Positions 30,264-38,902 of a stretch of 64,000 nucleotides of DNA are shown here, piece by piece. Below the pieces are notes generated by a model that was not told the origin of the DNA, searched no databases, and saw only the letters and a list, made by a program, of their open reading frames with translations. Source of the stretch: Polyangium sp. 15x6 (GTDB lineage Bacteria > Myxococcota_A > Polyangia > Polyangiales > Polyangiaceae). The stretch is taken from positions 62,001 through 126,000 of the forward strand of contig NZ_JASBQE010000027.1 of the NCBI RefSeq assembly GCF_029960785.1, read 5' to 3'. How positions within the stretch are numbered: position 1 is the stretch's first letter; every line of letters begins with the position of its first letter. A program made the translations under genes and the position numbers.

Positions 30264-31559
30264 TCAGAGCTCCGCGACCCGCCCGCCCATCATCACCTTG
30301 CGGACTCCGTTGATGACGACGTTGATGTCCATCAGAGGGTCGCCCTCGACCGCGATGATGTCGGCGTAGTAGCCCACCGCGACCTTTCCGATCTCGTTTT
30401 GCACGCCGATGCTCTCGGCTCCATGAATGGTGGCGGCGCGGATCGCCTCGAGCGGGGTCATCCCGGCCTGCACGAACCAGGCGAGCTCCCGCGTATTTTG
30501 ACCAAATCCGGTGAACACGGCGTCCGAGCCCATCGCGATCTTCACGCCCATGAGGTGTGCCTGGGCCGCGCTTTCGAGGTTATCGCGAATGTACGCGTCG
30601 AACTTCGCTTCCAGATCGGGGGCGTAGCCGAAGAACGCGAGGTTGTCCTTGTAATACCGGTTGTGATCGATGGTCGGCACGTAGATCGTCCCCTTGTCGA
30701 TCATGATGCCACAGTCCACCGCGTCGAAGCCCTCCGGATGCTCGATCGAGTCCGGGCCGGCCATGATGGCGAGCCTGGCCGTGTCCTCGTGGTACGCGTG
30801 AATCGCGATGGGCAAACCCTCCTGGTGGGACGTGTCGACCAGCAGCTGGAGCTCGTCGAACGTGAACACCGGCGCGCATTCGAGCCTCTGGTCGCTGCAC
30901 CCGTCGGCCCATACTTTCACGAGATCGGCGCCGCGCAACACCTGGAGCTGCACCCAGCCCTTCAATTGATCGGCGGTGAGCGCACCCGGCTGCTTGTGAT
31001 TGGAGATCCCGCCGATGGAGTTGAACATCCGCGGTCCCGGCGTCTTGCCGGACCTGATCTCGGCGCGCAGGGGGTTCAGGATGAAGTCGCTGCCGCCCTT
31101 GTCGATCGCGGTGGTGACACCGGTCCTGAGCGTCGCCAGAGCGGCGCCTCGGGCAAGGTCGAGGAGCTTGTAGGGGTTGTTGTTCATCAGCCAGGGCGCG
31201 CGGGTCCAGGGGAGCGTGCCCGGCTCCTTGTCCGTCTGGTAGGTGAAGTGGACATGGGCATCGACGAGCCCGGGGAGCCCGGTGTACGCCGTCCAATCGA
31301 TGACGCTGGCCCCGCACGGAATCTGCTTTTCATCCGCGCCGACGTAGCTGATCCGATCCTCGTGGATCACGACGATCGCCTTGTCGATGACCGAGCCATC
31401 GTCGGGATTGACGAGCTTGCCCAGCCGAACGGCCTTGTCGTTGCTGGTGCATTCACCGCCGCCCGTGCCGCCGGAGGGGTTCTGCTTTTCCGGGCCGCAA
31501 TGGACCGTCGTGAGGATGACGAAGGCCAACGTCGATCTTCGAAAAACTGTTTTCCACAT
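30264..31559 (-). CDS. exported amidohydrolase (imidazolonepropionase-like)
   Basis: A 431-residue amidohydrolase with an N-terminal signal sequence. A cysteine at residue 21 (TTVHC) could be lipidated, but His at -1 is atypical. Metal ligands are visible as His102 and His104 in GLPGLVDAHVHF, His in IAIHAYHED and His in SIEHPEG, with the terminal Asp in MGSDAVFTG. The C-terminal GKVAVGYYADIIAVEGDPL is characteristic of the imidazolonepropionase/prolidase-like branch. Homologues often hydrolyse dipeptides or small amides. It belongs to a different branch from the amidohydrolase at 27796, so the two are not recent duplicates. ATG 31559 gives the signal peptide. Confidence 0.88.
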   Translation of the reverse strand: MWKTVFRRSTLAFVILTTVHCGPEKQNPSGGTGGGECTSNDKAVRLGKLVNPDDGSVIDKAIVVIHEDRISYVGADEKQIPCGASVIDWTAYTGLPGLVDAHVHFTYQTDKEPGTLPWTRAPWLMNNNPYKLLDLARGAALATLRTGVTTAIDKGGSDFILNPLRAEIRSGKTPGPRMFNSIGGISNHKQPGALTADQLKGWVQLQVLRGADLVKVWADGCSDQRLECAPVFTFDELQLLVDTSHQEGLPIAIHAYHEDTARLAIMAGPDSIEHPEGFDAVDCGIMIDKGTIYVPTIDHNRYYKDNLAFFGYAPDLEAKFDAYIRDNLESAAQAHLMGVKIAMGSDAVFTGFGQNTRELAWFVQAGMTPLEAIRAATIHGAESIGVQNEIGKVAVGYYADIIAVEGDPLMDINVVINGVRKVMMGGRVAEL

Positions 31560-31735
31560 GGGAAAGGTCCTGATTCTGTCGGGGTGCGGCTCCACGGCGA
31601 CCCATGGATGTCCGTGATACCTCCATGAGCCCCGGAGCAGCAAGGACCGTACCGCTCCGGCCAATGGCTTCCGGGCTTCGCTGGACCGGCAGACAAGAGG
31701 GCGCCTAGCTCGAGCTGTCGCGGGCGCGCAACAAC

Positions 31736-31776
31736 TGTCACGCCGCTATGACGGCACCCGTAACGTCGTCATGACA
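31736..31776. repeat. interrupted dyad in a divergent intergenic region
   Basis: TGTCA (31736-31740) and TGACA (31772-31776) are inverted arms, with CTATGACG and CGTCATGA half-sites between. It lies in the 290-bp gap between divergent genes and could be an operator. Otherwise nothing is seen in that gap. Confidence 0.25.
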
Positions 31777-31849
31777 GCACGCGTCCCATGGCTTTCGAGC
31801 CACGACGACGACGCCGTCACACTCCGGGAGGCCCGGACGATGTACGGGC

Positions 31850-32611
31850 GTGCGAAGCCCGTTCCTGCTCCCCGTCCTGTCCCTCCTCCTCATCGCCTGC
31901 GGCGCCGCGCCGCCCGCGGCCCCGGTCGAGCCCTCGGCCCCCCAGGACCGCCCACGCGCCGCCGTTCGCCCGCCGGGTTGTCGTGGCTCCGGTTCCCCCG
32001 TGGCCCCGTCCATGCCCGCCGACGCCGCGCGGCAGCGAGCCGCGGCGGCCGCGCGCGCGCCGGACCGCTGGGGCAAAGGCTACCGAGCGCTGAAGCCGCC
32101 GCCGGGATTCCACGCCGTTCCGATAACGCGAGGCGCAGCCGAGGACGGCGAACTCGAGACGCCTGCCGACCTCGTGGCGAGATTCGAATACGACGATCAC
32201 GAATACATCTCGGCGGTCGTCCAGGTGTTCGACCACCGGGCCCCGCGGCCGGAGGGACAGAGTTTGTTTCGTCACGCGGCCAGATCGTTCGACGCGAATG
32301 GCGAGGACATCCCCGACGACGCGGAAGACGACAGCTTCGTGAACTGGTTCGACCGCGTCGCCGAGTTCCAAGACGAGAAGGGCCGGAGCATCGTGGAATG
32401 GGCGTACGTGGAAAAAGGCTGCGAGCGCGCCGAGCTTTACGAGCGCTTCATCGAGGACGGGGAGCATCTCTGGCACGTCTCCATGGAGGTCATGCCCACG
32501 GCGCCCGAGGAAGATTTGCTCCTCTGGATGGCGCTCTTCTTCGATGCACCCCTCGCCGGCCCGGCACCCGCGAATCGCCGCGGTCTCGGCGAGGGCAAGA
32601 CGACGCGCTGA
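31850..32611 (+). CDS. hypothetical lipoprotein
   Basis: A 253-residue protein from a GTG start with a short signal peptide (SPFLLPVLSLLLIAC, lipobox LIAC, Cys17). A Pro/Ala-rich linker (about residues 18-70) is followed by a globular acidic domain with conserved-looking PPPGFHAVPI, FEYDDHEYISAVVQVFDH and WVEKGCERAELY-like segments. No family was recognised. It ends 17 bp before the end of the convergent ABC exporter gene, and its strand and content give no reason to include it in the RiPP locus. Confidence 0.7.
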   Translation: MRSPFLLPVLSLLLIACGAAPPAAPVEPSAPQDRPRAAVRPPGCRGSGSPVAPSMPADAARQRAAAAARAPDRWGKGYRALKPPPGFHAVPITRGAAEDGELETPADLVARFEYDDHEYISAVVQVFDHRAPRPEGQSLFRHAARSFDANGEDIPDDAEDDSFVNWFDRVAEFQDEKGRSIVEWAYVEKGCERAELYERFIEDGEHLWHVSMEVMPTAPEEDLLLWMALFFDAPLAGPAPANRRGLGEGKTTR

Positions 32612-32628
32612 CGACGAGGAGCGAGGAG

Positions 32629-34836
32629 TTACCCGTCCTTCTCCATCTGCGTTGCAACGAGCGATGCATACCACCCGCCGCGGGCCACGAGCTCTGCGTG
32701 GCGTCCCTGCTCCACCAGGCGGCCCTCGTGCATCACGAGGATGTTGTCCGCGTTCCTGATCGTGCTGAGGCGGTGCGCGATCACGACGCGCGTGCACCGC
32801 AGTTTCGCCAGCTCTTCGTTCAGCGCGGTCTCCGTGATGGCATCCAGGGCGCTCGTGGCCTCGTCGAGGAGCAGAATGGACGGCTTGCGCACGAGGGCCC
32901 TGGCCAGCGCCAGGCGCTGACGCTGGCCGCCGGACAGGGAGCTGCCACCATCCGCGAGGACCGTGTCATAACCCGCCGGCATCGCGTCGATATCGTCGTG
33001 AATATGCGCCTGTCGCGCCGCCTCCATGACCTCGTCCGCGGTCGCATCCGGGTTTCCCAGGGAGATGTTGTCACGGATGGTGGTCCCGAAGAGCGAAACC
33101 TTCTGCGTGACGATACCGAGCTGGCTGCGTACATGACGGATATCGAGGTCCGCGAGGTTGACCCCGTCATAGAGGATCTTGCCAGAGTCCGGGCGGTAAA
33201 GGCCTGCGAGCAGGCACGCCAGGGACGTCTTGCCGGAGCCCGAGCGGCCGACGATGGCGACGAACTGCCCCGATTCGATTCGAAGCGAGACGTCGTCGAC
33301 CACCACCGGGTCGAGCGGGTTGTACCGAAAGCTCACGCGCTCGAGCTCGATGTGCCCGCGCACGCGCTTCAAGGCCTTGCTCCCAGGCGCTTGCTCGGGC
33401 GGCGTCCGCCGGACATCCTCGGCCCGCTCGAGATAACAACCGAGGAGCTCGAGCTTGCTTCCATTCGACGAAAGGCTCGACAGCGGCGCGAAGACGCCCG
33501 CGGCCAGCGCATTGAGCGCGAGCATCACCCCGAGCGAGATCGTTCCGTCGAGCACCTGGATGGCCCCGACCCATAAAACGACGAGCGGGGCGCTCATGCG
33601 GAGCGTGCTGCCGAGCGCCTCCACGGCCGCGTCGAGCTTGCCCTCCGAGAGCGAAGCATTGAGCACGTCGACGAACAGGTTCGACCATTGCTCCAGCGCG
33701 CGCGCTTCCGCTCCCATGGACTTGAGCGTCTCCACGTTGGCGAACAGCTCGACCTGATACCCCTCGGCGCGCGCCTGCCTGGCGAGCATCCGGGCGTCGA
33801 GCTCTCTGCGCTTTTTGCTGGTGAACGCGAGGATGCCTATCTGAGCGATGCCGAACGCCAAGGCGAGCAGCCCGATCTTCCAGCTCACCATGAACAGCAG
33901 GGCGAGATAGCCGACCGCCATCGTCCCATCGAGGAGCGCCGACAGCATGCCGGAGGTCAAGATCTGGCGGATGAGGGTATTGCTGTTCAGCCGCATCAGG
34001 AGATCGCCCGTCGAGCGGCGCTGAAAGAAGGCGTAGGGCAGCGCGATGAGGTGCTCCATGAAGCTCAAGGTCATCCGGGCATCCAGGATCGTGCGCATGT
34101 CGAGGAGGAGGTGCGCACGCACCAGCGAGGCCAGGAGGTGAAAGACCACGATGCCCACGATGCCAATGGCCAGCACGAGGAGCATGTGCAGGTCGCTCCG
34201 CGGCACCACGCGGTCCACGACGGTGCCGGTCAACACGGGCAAAGCGAGCAGCATGGCTTGCAAGAAAAACGAGGTCGTGACGATGCGCCCCCATTCGCCC
34301 GCGTCGCGCAGGAAGGTGTGGTATCCGGACGAAGAGGTTCGCTTGCTCGCGCCCTCGTGCGGAGGGAAATGCTCGGACGGCTCGAGGACCAGGGCGACGC
34401 CGGTGAAGGAGCGGTCGACCTCGGACAGGGGCAACCGGAGCCTGCCCGCGCCCGGATCGATGATGTCGATCCCTTTTTTCGAGGCCCTCTCCAGGACGAC
34501 GAAATGGTCGAATTCCCAGTGGAGGATCGACGCCGTGGGCAGGTGCCCGAGGGCCTTCAATTCGAGTCGCACGCCGCGGCCGCGGAGCCCATGGTAGCGG
34601 GCCGCGCGGAGGATCTCCCGGGCCGTCGTGCCGCCCCTGCCGAGCGCGACGAGGCTGCGCAACTCGTCGTAAGGGACGTTCTTGCCGTGGTACCCGAGCA
34701 CCATGGCGAGGCAGGCAACCCCGCATTCCGTGGACGCGAGCTGCTGGATGAACGGAATGCGCTTCGTCTTCTGGCCCAGGCGCGCGAGCGCCGGGAAACG
34801 GCGGCGCAGATCTCCGGATTGCGCTTCGTTATCCAT
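32629..34836 (-). CDS. peptidase-containing ABC transporter (C39 protease, leader-cleaving exporter)
   Basis: A 735-residue inner-membrane exporter that removes double-glycine leaders and pumps the mature peptide out. The N-terminal C39 peptidase has Cys38 in TECGVACLAMVLGYHG, His111 in EFDHFVVLE and Asp127 in DIIDPG, so the catalytic set is complete. A six-helix membrane domain spans about 165-440 (LLALPVLTGTVVDRVVPRSD and following). The ATPase has GRSGSGKTS, the LSGGQRQR signature and LLLDEATSALD. Start is preceded by GGAGG and overlaps the upstream adaptor stop by 8 bp. Its natural substrates are the two GG-leader peptides encoded 3.5-4 kb away on the other strand. Confidence 0.95.
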   Translation of the reverse strand: MDNEAQSGDLRRRFPALARLGQKTKRIPFIQQLASTECGVACLAMVLGYHGKNVPYDELRSLVALGRGGTTAREILRAARYHGLRGRGVRLELKALGHLPTASILHWEFDHFVVLERASKKGIDIIDPGAGRLRLPLSEVDRSFTGVALVLEPSEHFPPHEGASKRTSSSGYHTFLRDAGEWGRIVTTSFFLQAMLLALPVLTGTVVDRVVPRSDLHMLLVLAIGIVGIVVFHLLASLVRAHLLLDMRTILDARMTLSFMEHLIALPYAFFQRRSTGDLLMRLNSNTLIRQILTSGMLSALLDGTMAVGYLALLFMVSWKIGLLALAFGIAQIGILAFTSKKRRELDARMLARQARAEGYQVELFANVETLKSMGAEARALEQWSNLFVDVLNASLSEGKLDAAVEALGSTLRMSAPLVVLWVGAIQVLDGTISLGVMLALNALAAGVFAPLSSLSSNGSKLELLGCYLERAEDVRRTPPEQAPGSKALKRVRGHIELERVSFRYNPLDPVVVDDVSLRIESGQFVAIVGRSGSGKTSLACLLAGLYRPDSGKILYDGVNLADLDIRHVRSQLGIVTQKVSLFGTTIRDNISLGNPDATADEVMEAARQAHIHDDIDAMPAGYDTVLADGGSSLSGGQRQRLALARALVRKPSILLLDEATSALDAITETALNEELAKLRCTRVVIAHRLSTIRNADNILVMHEGRLVEQGRHAELVARGGWYASLVATQMEKDG

Positions 34837-35773
34837 GTGTCCTCCGGAGCAAAACGCGAAGGCCTGGAATCAACGCTACGATCACGCGCTCCGACCGCAC
34901 GCGCACTTCCCCCACGCCGCTCATTCCGTGATGGAAGTCGAAGCGTTGCCCCTCGATCTCGAACGTCGGGGACGAGGGGACCGACTCGATCAGCACGACG
35001 GGCCCCTTGATCTCGACCGTATCCCCGAGCTCCTGTCCCAGATGACGCTTGACCTCCAGCGGGCCGATGATCTGATTGCCGACCGAGGTGATGGTCGCCT
35101 CGGTGTAAGCGAAGCGATACCCTTTCAGCTCGAAGCGCATGGACATGCCGGGGCGGAGCTGGGGTCTGTACTGGGCAGGCACGATGGCGAGAATCGAAGG
35201 CTCCCTGCTGGGGTCGAGCAGGTGGAGCACGACGTCGCCCGCCGCGACCGCCTGACCCGGGCGAATCCTGACATCACCCACGATGCCAGTACGGGGAGCG
35301 CGAATGAAGAGCTGCTCCAGCCGCGCCTTGGCCAGGTCTTTCTGGGTTCGAAGCGCCGTGAGCGTCTGCCGCGCCTGCGCGTCGGACGGATCGCGCAGGG
35401 TCTTCATGAGCTGGAGATCGAACTCGCGCTGCGCGCGCGAGAGCTCGGCTTCGGCTTGCCACGATTGAAGGCGAATCAAAAGCTCACCCGCCGCGACGTG
35501 CTCCCCCGATCGAATGTCGATGGAATGCACCGTTCCCTGGACGGTCGCCGTGAGGTCGAGTTTGCCGGGGACCCAGACGACGGCAGGGCCGGACGCATAC
35601 TCGGAAATCGTGGCGAGGACGCTGAATGCGACAATGGCGACGAGCGCAGCGAAGAGGATACGGTACGACCACGTCGTCCAGCCGGAAGGCGTGCGGAGAA
35701 TGTCGCCCTCGAGCCGGCCCGCATTTCTCCGGAGAGCCTCGCGTCGGAAGATCCTGGACGCACCTCGATCCAT
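34829..35773 (-). CDS. HlyD-family membrane fusion protein (inner-membrane anchored)
   Basis: A 314-residue periplasmic adaptor. It has a cytoplasmic start, a transmembrane helix near residues 38-58 (FAALVAIVAFSVLATISEY), a lipoyl half-motif (GTVHSIDIRSGEHVAAGELL), a short helical hairpin, the second lipoyl half (RTGIVGDVRIRPGQAVAAGDVVL) and a beta-barrel. It links the inner-membrane ABC exporter to an outer-membrane channel. Stop overlaps the exporter start, so the two are translationally coupled. The outer-membrane TolC partner is not in the window. Confidence 0.88.
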   Translation of the reverse strand: MDRGASRIFRREALRRNAGRLEGDILRTPSGWTTWSYRILFAALVAIVAFSVLATISEYASGPAVVWVPGKLDLTATVQGTVHSIDIRSGEHVAAGELLIRLQSWQAEAELSRAQREFDLQLMKTLRDPSDAQARQTLTALRTQKDLAKARLEQLFIRAPRTGIVGDVRIRPGQAVAAGDVVLHLLDPSREPSILAIVPAQYRPQLRPGMSMRFELKGYRFAYTEATITSVGNQIIGPLEVKRHLGQELGDTVEIKGPVVLIESVPSSPTFEIEGQRFDFHHGMSGVGEVRVRSERVIVALIPGLRVLLRRTHG

Positions 35774-35782
35774 GGTGGGGCC

Positions 35783-36712
35783 TCACGGGTCCGGCCGGAG
35801 AGAGACCTCCGCGCCTCGGCCAGCAAGCACGGCGTTCTGGAGATCTCCTCCCTCGATCATCGCCTCGACGACGACCATTCGTGACGCCGCGTCGATCTCC
35901 GGGGCGATCCTTTCCACCTTTCCATCGAGCACCACCTCGGGGTTCCCGTCGACGGCCGTCCCGATGCGCAGCGCGCGCCCGACGGAGAGGAGCGCGACCT
36001 CGCTCTCCTGCACGGCGAATCGAACGAACAAGGAGCGCGCACCGACGAGCCGCACGACGGGCGTCTCCGTCGTCACGCTGGCGCCTGGATCGACGAAACG
36101 GGCGGCGATGTATCCCTCGAAGGGCGCGGTGATTCGAAGGTCCGTCTTGCTTCTACGGAGCTGCGCGAGCTTCGCGCGCCGCTCGTCGATCTGCGCGGAG
36201 AGGGTCTCGACGTGTGCTCGCCGGATCGCGACCTGATGTCGAGCGGTCGCCACGTCCTCCCCGGTCGTGAGGCCCTCGGCGGAGAGCCCTTCGCGCCGCG
36301 CCAAGCGCTCCTCGGCCTCGGCAAGTTCCTGCTTGGCCTGCTCGCGTGACAACTCCGCGCTCTTCAAGGCGGCCGCCGCCATGCGTACGTCGAAGGCGAC
36401 CGAGGGTGCGTCGAGGACGGCAATCAGGCCCCCCTCGGGTACCCGATCTCCGAGACGAACGGAGACCTCGCCAATCTTGCCATCGAACCTGGGCGCGATA
36501 TCGACGGTATTTCGTGAAAGGATCACCCCGACGAACCGTGGGGAGGGACCTGCCACGCTTTCGCTCCTCGCCCCGGAGCCCGGGCTCGCTGGCGGCGGAG
36601 TATCGACATGCGCCGCGGCTTTCACGCATTCCGGGTCGTGGCACCCGAACAGGAGCAGCGGTAGCAGGGCGAATATCGCGGCTCCCCCGAGCTCCCTCCT
36701 CGCGACGTTCAT
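35783..36712 (-). CDS. second membrane fusion protein, lipoprotein type
   Basis: A 309-residue adaptor of the RND/HlyD class. A type II signal peptide with lipobox LFGC (Cys24) makes it a lipoprotein, unlike the next gene's transmembrane anchor. The usual parts are seen: the lipoyl half FDGKIGEVSVRLGDRVPEGG, a long coiled coil (about 100-185, Ala/Glu/Arg-rich), then APFEGYIAARFVDPGASV and a beta-barrel. It is the promoter-proximal gene of the three-gene export operon (9 bp to the next gene). Two differently anchored adaptors for one exporter are unusual and may form a mixed ring. Confidence 0.86.
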   Translation of the reverse strand: MNVARRELGGAAIFALLPLLLFGCHDPECVKAAAHVDTPPPASPGSGARSESVAGPSPRFVGVILSRNTVDIAPRFDGKIGEVSVRLGDRVPEGGLIAVLDAPSVAFDVRMAAAALKSAELSREQAKQELAEAEERLARREGLSAEGLTTGEDVATARHQVAIRRAHVETLSAQIDERRAKLAQLRRSKTDLRITAPFEGYIAARFVDPGASVTTETPVVRLVGARSLFVRFAVQESEVALLSVGRALRIGTAVDGNPEVVLDGKVERIAPEIDAASRMVVVEAMIEGGDLQNAVLAGRGAEVSLRPDP

Positions 36713-36811
36713 GGCGTCGGAGCATGTAAGGCGGCGCGTGGGCTCCGGCCAGGCGACCTCACGGCTCCCGCTCCGGTCGTAATCGACCTAGGTACGAGCG
36801 AGAGAGGCGTC
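36713..36811. promoter_or_regulatory. divergent promoter region of the RiPP locus
   Basis: The 99-bp gap between the leftward export operon and the rightward maturase/precursor operon must hold both promoters. It contains CCTAGG followed by a GTAC, and GAGAGAGG as the ribosome binding site for the radical SAM gene. No sigma-70 or -24/-12 match is convincing, so exact promoter positions are not given. Confidence 0.5.
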
Positions 36812-38326
36812 ATGAACGCAACGCGAATCGTTCGGCTGAACGTATTGCAGCAATCTCCCCATGACCTGACGGAGGCCGAGCCGGAAGAGCTGTCGAATGC
36901 GTCGAGGATCGAGTCCTGGGTGCCCTCGCGCTTCAACGTGCACGCGACGACCGACGATGGGCGGCTGATCCTGTGGAACACGCTGAGCACGGCGATCAGC
37001 GTCTTCAAGCCCGCGCAAGTCCCGCAGGTGCTCACGTTGCTCAAGGCTCCGGGGTTCGCGTCGCGCCGGGAGGGGCTCGCGGGGTACCTCGTGGAGCGCG
37101 GATTTCTGGTCCGGAAGGGAATGGACGAATACCGCAAGTTCCTCCTCGCCTTCGGCCAGCAGCATTACCGGACCGACAGGCTCGAGCTCTTCGTGCTCTC
37201 ATCGGAAGACTGCAACTTCCGGTGTACGTATTGCTACGAGGATTTCGCGCGCGGCACGATGCGCCCGGGGGTGCGCGCCGGGATCAAGCGGCTCGTCGAG
37301 AGGCGAATCGAGGAGCTTTTGACGCTGGACATCCGGTGGTTCGGCGGTGAACCGCTGTATGGCTGGGAGGCCGTCGAGGACCTCGGGCCGTTTTTCTCCG
37401 AGATCGCGGAGAAGCACGGGGTCGCATACCGCAGCCACATGACGACGAACGCCTATTTGCTCACGCCCGAGATCGCGGAGAAGCTGCTCGCCTGGCGGGT
37501 GAACGCGTTTCAAATCACGCTCGACGGCATCGCCGCGACCCACGATTGCAGCCGGCCGACGCGGGACGGGCAAGGGAGCTTCGCGACGATCTTCCAGAAC
37601 CTCGAAGCGCTCTCGCAGCGGCGTGACGAGTTTTCCGTCACGCTGCGAGTCAACTTCGACAAGAACAACCATCCCTACCTCGAGGAGCTGTTCGAGCTCG
37701 TGGAGAAGACGTTCCACGGGGATCCTCGTTTCACCCTCGATTTTCATCCCGTGGGGCGCTGGGGGGGTCCGAACGATCCCGAGCTCGAGGTGTGCGGCGA
37801 CGACGAGCGCGACGCGGTGCAACGCGCGCTGAAGGCGCTCGCGCATCGACATGGCCTGAAGTTCTCCACCTTGAAGGACGTGAACTTCCTCGGCGGGCAG
37901 GTTTGTTATGCCGCGCGACCGTTCAACTTGATCATCGGCGCGAGCGGCAAGGTCATGAAATGCACGGTCGTGCTCGACAAGGACGAGAACAACGTCGTGG
38001 GGCGCCTCCACGAGGATGGTCGGCTGGAGCTCGACGACGATCGGATGGCGTTGTGGACCGAGCCCGCATTTCAGCGCGACTCGCAATGCCAGAAGTGCGC
38101 GGTACTGCCGAGCTGCCAGGGCATCTCATGCCCCTTGCCGCGCATCACGGACGGCGTGCGCCCGTGTGTCCCCACGCGGACCCATTCGAAGAGCGAGCTC
38201 TTCGAGCTGCTCGAATACCCGACGCGTAAGGCGCGCATTCGAGGGGTCGCGGAGAGGACGGAGACGGCGGCGCACGACAAAGAGCACATCGAGCCTTCCG
38301 ACGATGGGCGTCCGGCGGCTCGATGA
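36812..38326 (+). CDS. radical SAM/SPASM peptide maturase
   Basis: A 504-residue enzyme expected to modify the co-encoded peptides. The N-terminal ~120 residues resemble a peptide-recognition region. The radical SAM core carries CNFRCTYC (Cys134, 138, 141), which binds the SAM-cleaving 4Fe-4S cluster, followed by RWFGGEPL. A SPASM domain binds auxiliary clusters: a CYAARPF...GKVMKC pair, then CQKCAVLPSCQGISC starting at residue 426 (Cx2Cx5Cx4C; the usual last spacing is x3), and a later RPCVP. Such enzymes form thioether or C-C cross-links in RiPPs. ATG 36812 follows GAGAGAGG. It begins an operon with both precursors. Confidence 0.93.
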   Translation: MNATRIVRLNVLQQSPHDLTEAEPEELSNASRIESWVPSRFNVHATTDDGRLILWNTLSTAISVFKPAQVPQVLTLLKAPGFASRREGLAGYLVERGFLVRKGMDEYRKFLLAFGQQHYRTDRLELFVLSSEDCNFRCTYCYEDFARGTMRPGVRAGIKRLVERRIEELLTLDIRWFGGEPLYGWEAVEDLGPFFSEIAEKHGVAYRSHMTTNAYLLTPEIAEKLLAWRVNAFQITLDGIAATHDCSRPTRDGQGSFATIFQNLEALSQRRDEFSVTLRVNFDKNNHPYLEELFELVEKTFHGDPRFTLDFHPVGRWGGPNDPELEVCGDDERDAVQRALKALAHRHGLKFSTLKDVNFLGGQVCYAARPFNLIIGASGKVMKCTVVLDKDENNVVGRLHEDGRLELDDDRMALWTEPAFQRDSQCQKCAVLPSCQGISCPLPRITDGVRPCVPTRTHSKSELFELLEYPTRKARIRGVAERTETAAHDKEHIEPSDDGRPAAR

Positions 38327-38359
38327 GCCCGCATCGCGGGTCTGCAGAGGAGGAAGCAC

Positions 38360-38572
38360 ATGTCCGACAAAGTGAAGAGCGCAAACGAGAACGTATCGAC
38401 GGAGGACGCGGTAAAGCTCGAGATCACCGAGCTCGACGATCTCGATCTCGCTGCCGTGACGGGCGGCAGCGAGGACGGCGAGAACGTCGGGGAGGCGGAG
38501 CTCCCGGCGACCAGCAATCGAGGTTGTGGCGCCAATCGTCGCTCCTGCACGATCGTCGTGAGGCGGCGATAG
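38360..38572 (+). CDS. RiPP precursor peptide 1 (double-glycine leader)
   Basis: A 70-residue peptide. Residues 1-36 form a leader ending LDDLDLAAVTGG, the double-glycine type cut by C39 exporters. The predicted 34-residue core is Gly/Asn/Arg-rich with just two cysteines, Cys56 and Cys63 (C-x6-C, in RGCGANRRSC), and a basic tail TIVVRRR. The leader is identical to that of precursor 2 at 23 of 36 positions, while the cores differ. GAGGAGG lies 6 nt before the ATG. It starts 33 bp after the maturase gene. Likely product is a Cys-cross-linked peptide of unknown activity; the class is inferred from context. Confidence 0.88.
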   Translation: MSDKVKSANENVSTEDAVKLEITELDDLDLAAVTGGSEDGENVGEAELPATSNRGCGANRRSCTIVVRRR

Positions 38573-38609
38573 TAACCGCCGACAGCGGATTGCGCATGGG
38601 CAGGTGATG

Positions 38610-38633
38610 GGGAGGGAGGGAGGGAGGGAGGGA
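38610..38633 (+). repeat. (GGGA)6 tract forming the ribosome binding site of precursor 2
   Basis: Six GGGA units run from 38610 to 38633, ending 2 nt before the ATG at 38636. Every step contains GGAGG, so several overlapping Shine-Dalgarno positions exist. At least four G3 runs with single-base loops also make it a strong parallel G-quadruplex candidate in the mRNA. The repeat is certain; its effect on expression is inferred. Confidence 0.85.
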
Positions 38634-38635
38634 GT

Positions 38636-38821
38636 ATGTCCGAGGGAAAGAAGAGCCCGAGCGAGAAGGTGTCGACGGAGGAAGCAATCGAGTTCGAGAT
38701 TGCAGAGCTCGACGATCTCGATCTCGCCGGGGTGTCCGGCGGCGCCCGCAAAGAGGACAAGGGCGACATTACCAATGGCTTCGCCTGCCCAACCAATAAC
38801 TGCGGTTCCAAAAGGGGCTAA
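38636..38821 (+). CDS. RiPP precursor peptide 2 (double-glycine leader)
   Basis: A 61-residue peptide with a 36-residue leader ending LDDLDLAGVSGG, closely matching precursor 1 (STE-A, E-ELDDLDLA-V-GG conserved). The predicted core is 25 residues: a Lys/Asp-rich start, then GFACPTNNCGSKRG with Cys51 and Cys56 (C-x4-C). Compared with precursor 1 the cysteine spacing is shorter and the tail less hydrophobic. Translation starts just after the (GGGA)6 tract. Same operon, 63 bp after precursor 1. The shared leader implies one maturase and one exporter for both. Confidence 0.88.
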   Translation: MSEGKKSPSEKVSTEEAIEFEIAELDDLDLAGVSGGARKEDKGDITNGFACPTNNCGSKRG

Positions 38822-38902
38822 CGCATAGTCCGGGAGCGGTTGCGCGTGGTGCCACGCCAGCCGCTTCTTTCATTTCACCCGTTGCCGAAGGAGCTCTCCA
38901 GC

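Noticed and set aside
31771-33576. Plus-strand 601-codon frame
   Set aside because: Shadow of the lipoprotein at 31850 and of the ABC exporter on the other strand.
38360-38821. Lanthipeptide or YcaO/thiopeptide-type precursors
   Set aside because: No LanM, LanB/C, YcaO or other matching enzyme in the locus; the only maturase is radical SAM/SPASM.
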